Source: an uncultured Nitrososphaerota archaeon (GTDB lineage: Bacteria > Bacillota > Clostridia > Oscillospirales > Ruminococcaceae). Taken from it: a stretch of 5,330 bases of DNA. Of the stretch, positions 1 through 5,330 are shown in pieces. The notes under the pieces were generated by a model that saw only the letters and a list, made by a program, of their open reading frames with translations, was not told the origin of the DNA and ran no database searches. Made by a program: the position numbers and the translations under genes. The DNA lies in assembly GCA_934869045.1 (NCBI GenBank), contig CAKXAF010000184.1:1-5330 (forward strand). Reading direction: 5' to 3'. Positions within the stretch are counted from its first letter, which is position 1; each line of letters begins with the position of its first letter.

Positions 1-1
1 C

Positions 2-88
2 TATGTGACCGTGGGGAAAATTAGTACCGGCGGGTTTGCTTTTCACCCGGAAGGGCAAGAGAAATGCGCAGAAAAGCCATTTTTTTGA
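2..88 (+). CDS. Possible C-terminal tail of an upstream gene (partial)
   Basis: The frame beginning at position 2 is open from the window edge to a TGA at 86-88, giving 28 residues that include the protein-like stretch GGFAFHPEGQ. This stretch is richer in GC than the AT-rich DNA that follows, which fits the end of a coding region before an intergenic gap. No start or domain is visible, and the family cannot be named from so short a tail. A 28-codon open frame can occur by chance, and one minus-strand frame is also open here, so this is a weak call. Confidence 0.27.
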   Translation, partial: YVTVGKISTGGFAFHPEGQEKCAEKPFF

Positions 89-182
89 AATAAATCGTTC
101 AAACATCTTCGTGATATTGATGAAATGGGAACTATTTTTTTTCCAGCGTTATAGAAAAATTGAAAGGTATTTTCATAATGCA
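89..182. other. AT-rich intergenic stretch upstream of the HEAT-like gene
   Basis: This stretch is AT-rich, with several A and T runs, and no supported gene. GTTC-AAA-CATC (97-107) can pair imperfectly with GATG-AAATG-GGAAC (119-132), and eight T residues follow at 135-142. That could be a weak terminator for an upstream + strand gene, but the stem is broken by an internal loop and has little GC. An open frame starting with TTG at 36 crosses this region, but it lacks a convincing ribosome binding site and runs through the downstream promoter. Confidence 0.4.
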
Positions 183-211
183 TTGACAAAGCGGATAAAT
201 CAGCATATTAT
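183..211 (+). promoter_or_regulatory. Sigma-A-type promoter of the HEAT-like gene
   Basis: A perfect -35 box TTGACA (183-188) is followed by a 17-bp spacer and a -10 box TATTAT (206-211, five of six consensus bases). Transcription would start near 217-219, leaving a leader of about 95 nt before the ATG at 313. The match and spacing are close to ideal for the housekeeping sigma factor, so the downstream gene is probably well transcribed unless repressed. Confidence 0.8.
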
Positions 212-229
212 AGAATTATAACAAATTAT

Positions 230-266
230 ATAGCTGGATAATTGCTTAAAATGTATATCCTGCTAT
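230..266 (+). repeat. Inverted repeat / stem-loop in the 5' leader
   Basis: ATAGCTGGATA (230-240) pairs with TATCCTGCTAT (256-266) over 11 positions with one T-T mismatch, around a 15-nt loop. It begins about 12 nt after the predicted transcription start. It could act as an mRNA-stabilising or regulatory hairpin in the leader, or as a dyad operator bound by a repressor just downstream of the promoter. No known riboswitch class is recognised. Confidence 0.5.
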
Positions 267-312
267 GCGTAAATTGGAGCCGGTATGGGCCCCTTGGAAA
301 GAAGGATTATTT

Positions 313-654
313 ATGTTTGGAAGCAGTAAGAAGGAAGATTTCGAGAAATTGATTCAGAAGGGGCATTGGGAGAAACTGCAAAAAAAATGTGGCTCAGCCG
401 GTGAGGCGGAGCGGGTTCTGGCAGCGGAAGCGTGCGGCACAAAGGTCTGTGACGAGACGAGCAATCTGCTGATTGATTTTTTGAAGGATTCTAGCGACCA
501 GGTAAAAATGGCAGCTGTAAAATCGCTGGAACAGGTGGGAAATGACCATGCCGTGTCCCAGCTCCAATGGATGATGGGAAATTTAAAACCGGAGCAGTCC
601 GAACTGCGTGCTGCCGCGCAGCATACGATTGAAGCGATTCGGGGCAAACGGTAA
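313..654 (+). CDS. Small HEAT-repeat-like helical protein
   Basis: A 113-residue, presumably cytoplasmic protein. The start at 313 is chosen because GAAGGA (301-306) lies 6 nt upstream; the in-frame ATG at 265 has no Shine-Dalgarno sequence and lies in the right arm of the leader stem. Residues about 1-30 are charged and rich in Lys/Glu. Residues about 31-76 resemble a HEAT-type helical pair, including LLIDFLKDSSDQVKMAAVKS, which matches the D..VR.AA...L pattern of HEAT repeats. A second, weaker helical pair spans about 77-110. There is no signal peptide, membrane helix or catalytic motif. HEAT-repeat proteins generally act as scaffolds for protein binding, but no partner is evident. The gene is monocistronic: it has its own promoter and is followed by hairpins and a convergent gene. 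The coding call is strong; the family call is moderate and the role unknown. Confidence 0.85.
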   Translation: MFGSSKKEDFEKLIQKGHWEKLQKKCGSAGEAERVLAAEACGTKVCDETSNLLIDFLKDSSDQVKMAAVKSLEQVGNDHAVSQLQWMMGNLKPEQSELRAAAQHTIEAIRGKR

Positions 655-658
655 ATAC

Positions 659-684
659 CAGCTTGGCGAGCTTTTGCCAAGCTG
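659..684. terminator. Hairpin just after the HEAT-like gene
   Basis: CAGCTTGGC (659-667) and GCCAAGCTG (676-684) form a perfect 9-bp stem with an 8-nt loop, starting 4 nt after the stop codon. No T-run follows on either strand, so alone it is a poor intrinsic terminator. It may protect the mRNA 3' end or assist the stronger hairpin 10 nt further on. Confidence 0.45.
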
Positions 685-693
685 ATGTGAAGG

Positions 694-749
694 AAAAGCC
701 GTTCCGACGGATGGAAGCGCAATGCATTTCATCCGCAGGAACGGCTTTT
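694..749. terminator. Composite bidirectional intrinsic terminator
   Basis: AAAAGCCGTTCC (694-705) pairs perfectly with GGAACGGCTTTT (738-749). After a 2x2 internal loop, CGGATGGAA (708-716) pairs with TTTCATCCG (727-735), including one G-T wobble. The long stem has A residues at its left foot and T residues at its right foot, so each strand would give a hairpin ending in U residues. It lies between two convergent genes, 14 nt from the stop of the minus-strand gene, and probably ends transcription from both sides. The T-tract is only four bases long. Confidence 0.75.
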
Positions 750-763
750 GCGAGGCCAGGCCT

Positions 764-2170
764 TTAATGGATCTGCTGGACGCAGACCTCCAAAAGGGAA
801 GAAAGGTATCGGAGGTCTTCCTCACGGGCTGGGACTTCTCCATATCGGATCGCGCGGTAGGACTCGGTAACGGAACGGAACAGCTCCTCCGGAACAATGC
901 TCTGGGCTTTGGCAAGAATCTCTGCGGGCGTGTCCGACGGAGAAAGAGAAACCCGCTTTAAAAGAAGATAGAGCAAGGTAAGGCGGTAGCCTTCCCGTGC
1001 TTTCTGTCCGCTGTCCGGCATCGAACGAAAGGCACGGTACTCCTTTTTCCAGATCCGGAAATCATAGGTCCGCCGCCTTTTCGTAGGCTCTGGGGCGGGT
1101 TCCCGGGGGAGATCCTGCACGTCGTCCTCGTATTCACCTTCCAGATCTCCGGTTTTGACTGCGCGTCCCCTGCGGAATAGAAACCGCTGCAGGATTTCCG
1201 CCATTTTTTTACCCAGCCTCCGCAGAGAATTGAGGATTTCGTGGCGGTAATAATAAAGGAGGAAAAGCGCGCCGGCCAGTACGGCGTAACCAAAAATGGT
1301 CCAGAATATACTGCTTTCTCCACCCTCCGGCAGCCCCATATCCGGACTGGCAGGCGGTTCCGGCTCCGGTTCGGGAACCGCTTCTGCCTCTTCGCCCCGG
1401 GAAATGAGGCGGAGCAGGAATCCGACCCCGCGGCGAAGCATTTCCAAACTCCAGTTGAGAACGTCCGCAATCTGTCCGCGAAGCAGAAATCCGGCAACGA
1501 TGACGGCAAAGCATCCGCCCACCAAGGCAAGGCTGTACCACCGCATTTTTACCGGCAGATGATTCAGACTGTGTTTACGGCGCTCCATCAGGAAGTCGAT
1601 GTTGGATTGGCTGCGGGAAAAAGCAGACACGCCAGCGGCAATCAGATAGCAGACCGCCAGAAGCGTCGTGCCAATCTGCCATTTCATGATCCATGCGATC
1701 AGCAGGCAGACCGCGTCAGCCCCGGTGAGGATACCGAAATAGACCGTGGTGAGGATTTCCCCGTATCGCCGTTCAAAGATCAGGCTTCCGCCCAAAAAGG
1801 CCGCGCCGCAGAAGATTCCCGCCGTTATCTGGAGGGAAAAAACGGACCAGCTGTAAGCGGCGATAGGCAGAGGAACGCAGGCGATCATCTGACTTCCACA
1901 GAGGCCGCATCCCACGGCCAGCAGGATGCTGGAAAGGTTCGCCAGAACCAGTCCCAAGCCGCAGCACCTCTCCACCTGGGGGTAGAGAAACACCTTGCTG
2001 AGCATTCCCAGGCATCCGAAAACAATGAGCAGAATCAGCGGACCGGTCCAAAAAGCGCTGTCTCCCGGGATGCCCAGCCCGGCACTTACCGTCATAAGCA
2101 GCGGTAGAAACAAAAAGGGAAAGCAGGCCGCAGAGAGGACCTTTAATATCCGGAAAAGGGGAATTTTCAT
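764..2170 (-). CDS. Polytopic membrane protein with C-terminal DUF4129-like domain, lacking a transglutaminase core
   Basis: A 468-residue integral membrane protein. The ATG at 2170 is chosen because AAAAAGGAGG lies 7 nt upstream and the start overlaps the previous stop (ATGA). Likely membrane helices lie near residues 8-29, 42-62, 70-91, 104-129, 139-160, 166-184, 211-230 and 287-307, which puts both ends in the cytoplasm. An amphipathic stretch (about 231-258) and an acidic Pro/Glu linker (about 260-285) lie between the last two helices. A charged cytoplasmic segment follows, then a DUF4129-like region (about 390-465) with YRLTLLYLLLKRV, TPAEILAKA and SVTESYRAIRYGE. The layout matches TgpA-like proteins of MoxR-DUF58 operons, but the extracytoplasmic transglutaminase domain with its Cys-His-Asp residues is absent. 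It is the last gene of the operon. A role in the cell envelope is inferred from context only; the protein may be a membrane anchor for the MoxR/DUF58 pair. Confidence 0.88.
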   Translation of the reverse strand: MKIPLFRILKVLSAACFPFLFLPLLMTVSAGLGIPGDSAFWTGPLILLIVFGCLGMLSKVFLYPQVERCCGLGLVLANLSSILLAVGCGLCGSQMIACVPLPIAAYSWSVFSLQITAGIFCGAAFLGGSLIFERRYGEILTTVYFGILTGADAVCLLIAWIMKWQIGTTLLAVCYLIAAGVSAFSRSQSNIDFLMERRKHSLNHLPVKMRWYSLALVGGCFAVIVAGFLLRGQIADVLNWSLEMLRRGVGFLLRLISRGEEAEAVPEPEPEPPASPDMGLPEGGESSIFWTIFGYAVLAGALFLLYYYRHEILNSLRRLGKKMAEILQRFLFRRGRAVKTGDLEGEYEDDVQDLPREPAPEPTKRRRTYDFRIWKKEYRAFRSMPDSGQKAREGYRLTLLYLLLKRVSLSPSDTPAEILAKAQSIVPEELFRSVTESYRAIRYGEVPAREEDLRYLSSLLEVCVQQIH

Positions 2171-3306
2171 ACGGCGGCCTCCTTTTTCAGCTCCAGAGGG
2201 ATCAGCTGGAGGAGGTCGCATCCGGAGGCGTCCAGGCCGGATGGAACCTCCCCCAGGAGGATAAGCCGGACCCTTGTTCCTTCCGCCTGCTTCCGGTAGG
2301 CGAACTCCAGAATCCGGTCATTTAAATAGGCGGTGACCAGGATGATGTCCGTTGAAGTGATGGAATGGTAGTTGTCGCTGAGAAAAATGGGGAAGTCCTC
2401 CGTACTTTTCAGGCGGAGCCGTGCCAGGAGCTGCCACAGACTCTCCACGTGCTCCGGGCCCCAGTACTCATTGGTGGAAATGGTGGTGCGGGAGTCGTCC
2501 ACCGCGGCGTTTGTGATGAACCGCAGGGGCATCCCGCTTTCCAGAGTGGTCTGAAACAGTCCAGCGCAGACCCGGATGGCGCTCTCCATCGTTTCCTCAT
2601 CGATGGTGCGGAACTGCTCAAATTCCCGGGACTGCATATTGAGGATGACTGAGACGTTCTGGCGGGAGGTGGAGTCGTTGTTGTAAACCATGAGTTTTTG
2701 CTCCCGGGCAGTGGCAGCCCAGTGGATGCGGTTCATGGGTTCCAGCTGGGTGTACTCCCGGACCCCGGCAATTGAGAAGGGATCCTCCAAAAGGCTGCGG
2801 CGTACAACGATGTCCCCGGTAAAGCTCCGGGGCGTGACCCTTAGCTCGTCTTCCTCCAGCGGCCGCGGCAGAACCAGCACCCTTGCGCCGGCCTGGGCAC
2901 CCTGGGAGAGGGTCAGGTTCCCCAGCAGGTCGGTAGTGACCAGGACGATCTGCTCCACAGCATACTCGCCCCGCTTCATACACTTGACCTTCCACCGGCG
3001 GCTGACCTTCTGGTAGCTCTTGAGCATGAAAAAACTGGGAACAAACCGCTGGCGGTCGGTGAGCTGGGACTGGGCTCCGGCAAATTCCAGCCAGCGGGAC
3101 GCCGTGATCTCCGACTTGAACCAGGGGAGGGGAAGCCACTTCCGGTTTTCGATTTCCTCGATCAGTTCGATTTCTTCCCCCTCAAAGACCTGATCCCGGC
3201 TGAGATAACAGCGGTAGGTCAGTCCTTTAAAGGCATTTTTTCGGTACAGACGGTTTTGCAGCCAGACTGCCAGCAGGCAGACCAGGGCCAGAGCCATTAC
3301 TTCCAT
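2167..3306 (-). CDS. DUF58 domain protein with degenerate MIDAS
   Basis: A 379-residue protein with one N-terminal membrane helix (about 3-17). The start at 3306 follows AAAGGAG by 7 nt; a longer frame reaching 3396 would run back into the MoxR gene and has no reason to be used. Residues about 25-130 look like the beta-rich N-terminal part of DUF58 proteins. The family core is at about 174-207, DPFSIAGVREYTQLEPMNRI followed by HWAATAREQKLMV, matching the usual REY..GD..R.I.W..TAR signature except that Leu-Glu replaces Gly-Asp. In many DUF58 proteins a von Willebrand A-like MIDAS (DxSxS) follows; here the equivalent segment is ILNMQSRE (221-228), with Asn, Gln and Arg at the metal-binding positions, so metal binding looks lost. 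It lies 19 nt after the MoxR gene and overlaps the next gene by 4 nt. DUF58 proteins are thought to be partners of MoxR ATPases; the substrate here is unknown. Confidence 0.92.
   Translation of the reverse strand: MEVMALALVCLLAVWLQNRLYRKNAFKGLTYRCYLSRDQVFEGEEIELIEEIENRKWLPLPWFKSEITASRWLEFAGAQSQLTDRQRFVPSFFMLKSYQKVSRRWKVKCMKRGEYAVEQIVLVTTDLLGNLTLSQGAQAGARVLVLPRPLEEDELRVTPRSFTGDIVVRRSLLEDPFSIAGVREYTQLEPMNRIHWAATAREQKLMVYNNDSTSRQNVSVILNMQSREFEQFRTIDEETMESAIRVCAGLFQTTLESGMPLRFITNAAVDDSRTTISTNEYWGPEHVESLWQLLARLRLKSTEDFPIFLSDNYHSITSTDIILVTAYLNDRILEFAYRKQAEGTRVRLILLGEVPSGLDASGCDLLQLIPLELKKEAAV
2178..2187 (-). promoter_or_regulatory. Ribosome binding site inside the DUF58 gene, coupled to the ATGA overlap
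   Basis: On the minus strand AAAAAGGAGG lies 7 nt before the ATG at 2170 and also encodes Lys-Lys-Glu near the end of the DUF58 protein. The DUF58 stop overlaps the next start as ATGA. This fixes the start of the DUF4129-like gene and suggests translational coupling, so that the two proteins are made in step. Confidence 0.8.
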
Positions 3307-3325
3307 AGCCGTTCTCCTTTCGCCG

Positions 3326-4285
<960 letters not shown>

Positions 4286-4292
4286 ACGCATA

Positions 4293-4297
4293 CCTCC
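4293..4297 (-). promoter_or_regulatory. Ribosome binding site deciding the MoxR start
   Basis: On the minus strand GGAGG (4297-4293) lies 1 nt before an ATG at 4291 but 7 nt before the in-frame ATG at 4285. Only the second spacing suits initiation, so the protein should begin Met-Asp-Pro-Ala rather than Met-Arg-Met-Asp. Confidence 0.8.
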
Positions 4298-4315
4298 ATG
4301 ATTTTATTTCCTTAA

Positions 4316-4344
4316 AGTATACACTTTTTTTGGTGAAAAGTCTA
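4316..4344 (-). promoter_or_regulatory. Promoter of the moxR-DUF58-DUF4129 operon
   Basis: Read on the minus strand, TAGACT (4344-4339, four of six -35 consensus bases) is separated by 17 bp from TATACT (4321-4316, five of six -10 bases). Transcription would begin near 4309, giving a leader of about 24 nt. It is the best sigma-A-like match upstream of the operon. No clear operator overlaps it, although an A/T-only run fills part of the spacer. Confidence 0.65.
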
Positions 4345-4395
4345 TTTCCATTCTGTGAACAGGGGATTTTCCGCGTTGGAATCTGGATTTTTTAA

Positions 4396-4411
4396 CTTTT
4401 TTGCAAAAAAG
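4396..4411. repeat. Perfect 16-bp A/T-tract palindrome in the divergent promoter region
   Basis: CTTTTTTGCAAAAAAG is a perfect palindrome ending 2 bp before the -35 box of the merR promoter. Its T6 and A6 tracts could bend the DNA or serve as an UP element for the RNA polymerase alpha subunits; it could also be a binding site for another regulator. It has no GC-rich stem, so it is unlikely to be a terminator. Confidence 0.55.
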
Positions 4412-4413
4412 CC

Positions 4414-4444
4414 TTGACACTTCCCCTGCGTCAGGGTTTAGGAT
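4414..4444 (+). promoter_or_regulatory. MerR-type promoter with 19-bp spacer
   Basis: TTGACA (4414-4419) and TAGGAT (4439-4444) are separated by 19 bp instead of the usual 17. A long spacer with an operator between the two boxes is the classic MerR-regulated design: the activated regulator untwists the DNA so that RNA polymerase can align both boxes. TAGGAT keeps the key T1, A2 and T6 positions. Because the promoter drives a merR-family gene, autoregulation is the simplest reading. A 17-bp alternative (TTTAGG) has a poorer -10 box. Confidence 0.72.
4424..4436. promoter_or_regulatory. Putative MerR operator dyad
   Basis: CCCTG (4424-4428) and CAGGG (4432-4436) form a perfect inverted repeat around CGT. 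Its centre (4430) is within 1 bp of the middle of the 19-bp promoter spacer, which is where MerR-family dimers bind. The visible arms are only 5 bp long, so the true operator may include weaker flanking contacts. Confidence 0.65.
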
Positions 4445-4451
4445 AGAGAGC

Positions 4452-4459
4452 AAAGGAGG
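4452..4459 (+). promoter_or_regulatory. Ribosome binding site of the merR-family gene
   Basis: AAAGGAGG lies 8 nt before the ATG at 4468 and is a near-perfect Shine-Dalgarno sequence, which supports this start for a gene whose stop lies outside the window. Confidence 0.85.
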
Positions 4460-4467
4460 AAGATACT

Positions 4468-5330
4468 ATGCAGATAAAGGAAGTTTGCGGCCGCACCGGG
4501 CTCACCGAGCGGACTGTGCGGTTCTATATTGAAAAGGGGCTGCTCGCCCCCATGAAAACATGGAAGAACGGCAGGGAGTATCTGGATTTTTCCGAGACCG
4601 ATATCCGGGTTTTAGAGAGGATTGCGGCGCTGCGGCGCAGCTTTTTTACCCTGGAGCAGATCGGTACAATGCAGGCGCACCCTGAGCGGATCGAGGGGAT
4701 CCTATGCGACTACCGTTCCGCCCTTCAGGCGGAGACGGAGGAGCGGGAAACAGCTTTGGCTTTCGCCAGGAGCATTGAAGGAGAGCACTTTGCGGACGTA
4801 GACGTCCTCTACCGGAGGCTGAAGCAGGAGGCTTCACGCCGAAGCCTTCCGGAACTGGATATCCACCCGGATTTCGGGCGGCTGGACGAGGAATCCCCGG
4901 AGGAACGAGAGACTGCCGCCCGGGAATGGAGGCGGAAACGGAAAATCTGGGCTGTAGGACTGCTGTCCGCGGCCGCAGTGCTGGCGGCTGCGGCGGTTGG
5001 ATGGAGGTGGTACCATGACAACCGGCAGGGTTATACGATTTTGACCAGCCTGATGGAGGTAGAAGTTTTGTCCAAGGGGATCGATACCTCCGGAAAGGAG
5101 GGCATGTACTGGCTGGATGTCCAAATTCCGGAAAAAGACGCAGAGAATAGGGGGATTTTGCCGTCTTTCCGTCTGACACTAGGCAGCGATATAGAGGCAT
5201 ATCTGGTTTGGGACGGCGCGGTGTACGACCATTCCTACCCCATGGCGAGACTTCAGATATTCCTGACCAACCGGCGGCTACGGGAGTTGGGGCTCGCAGA
5301 GCGCACGGAAATGGAGCAGGTCCTTCAAAC
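4468..5330 (+). CDS. Membrane-anchored MerR-family transcriptional regulator (3' end outside window)
   Basis: The frame is open from the ATG at 4468 to the window edge, giving 287 residues without a stop. Residues 1-70 are a MerR DNA-binding domain: helix-turn-helix VCGRTGLTERTVRFYIEKGL (6-25), a wing around NGREYLDFSETD (34-45), then RVLERIAALRRSFFTLEQIG. A helix at about 74-120 could be the usual dimerisation coiled coil. After a charged linker, REWRRKRK (152-159) precedes one hydrophobic helix (about 160-179), so by the positive-inside rule the DNA-binding part is cytoplasmic and the rest lies outside the membrane. Residues about 187-287 look like a mixed alpha/beta domain of no family I recognise. 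Most MerR proteins are soluble and shorter, so the tether suggests sensing at or beyond the membrane, as in CadC or ToxR. The gene diverges from the moxR operon. MerR identity is strong; the ligand and regulon are unknown. Confidence 0.92.
   Translation, partial: MQIKEVCGRTGLTERTVRFYIEKGLLAPMKTWKNGREYLDFSETDIRVLERIAALRRSFFTLEQIGTMQAHPERIEGILCDYRSALQAETEERETALAFARSIEGEHFADVDVLYRRLKQEASRRSLPELDIHPDFGRLDEESPEERETAAREWRRKRKIWAVGLLSAAAVLAAAAVGWRWYHDNRQGYTILTSLMEVEVLSKGIDTSGKEGMYWLDVQIPEKDAENRGILPSFRLTLGSDIEAYLVWDGAVYDHSYPMARLQIFLTNRRLRELGLAERTEMEQVLQ

Noticed and set aside
36..221. 61-aa + strand open frame in the AT-rich leader region
   Set aside because: It starts with TTG without a proper ribosome binding site, its composition reflects A/T-rich DNA, and it ends beyond the -10 box of a strong promoter.
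265..312. Upstream start for the HEAT-like gene, adding 16 residues
   Set aside because: There is no Shine-Dalgarno sequence before 265 and the codon lies in the leader stem; GAAGGA is well placed for the ATG at 313.
1241..2107. 288-aa + strand open frame opposite the DUF4129-like gene
   Set aside because: It is antisense to a gene with clear membrane helices and a domain match; the translation is low-complexity hydrophilic sequence typical of a GC-rich shadow frame.
2171..2221. Longer 485-aa version of the DUF4129-like protein
   Set aside because: The extension lies inside the DUF58 gene; AAAAAGGAGG and the ATGA overlap support 2170.
4646..5200. 184-aa minus-strand open frame opposite the MerR-family gene
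   Set aside because: The Pro/Ser/Arg-rich translation is typical of antisense GC-rich DNA, and the + strand has a clear MerR domain, ribosome binding site and promoter.

Overview
The window looks like chromosome from a Gram-positive, fairly GC-rich member of the Clostridia, probably an Oscillospirales/Ruminococcaceae-type gut anaerobe. This is inferred from GC-rich coding DNA, AT-rich promoters, strong AGGAGG-type ribosome binding sites at almost every start, sigma-A-like promoters and the gene families present. No species marker is present.

Layout. Positions 1-88 may hold the last 28 codons of an upstream + strand gene. An AT-rich stretch (about 89-312) carries a near-consensus promoter (TTGACA-17-TATTAT) and a leader with an 11-bp stem, serving a small + strand gene (313-654, 113 aa) for a HEAT-repeat-like protein. 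Two hairpins (659-684 and 694-749) fill the gap to the next gene, which converges from the other strand; the second is a composite stem that could terminate in both directions. From 4285 down to 764 a tight minus-strand operon encodes a MoxR-type AAA+ ATPase, a DUF58 protein and an eight-helix membrane protein with a C-terminal DUF4129-like domain. The genes are 19 nt apart and then overlap by 4 nt (ATGA). Divergent from this operon, a + strand gene starting at 4468 and running off the window encodes a MerR-family regulator with a transmembrane helix and a presumed extracytoplasmic domain.

How they may work together. MoxR-DUF58-DUF4129 is a widespread bacterial cassette: the AAA+ ATPase is thought to act as a chaperone or remodeller for the DUF58 protein and a membrane partner. 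The third gene is usually a TgpA-like transglutaminase. Here the transglutaminase core is missing and a short acidic Pro/Glu linker sits where it would be expected. The DUF58 protein also lacks recognisable MIDAS metal-binding residues.

The shared intergenic region (4286-4467) has a promoter for each direction. The merR promoter has the 19-bp spacer with a centred dyad that is the hallmark of MerR-type control, so autoregulation is likely. Control of the moxR operon is possible but not shown. The most novel-looking elements are the membrane-tethered MerR protein and the transglutaminase-less module beside it.
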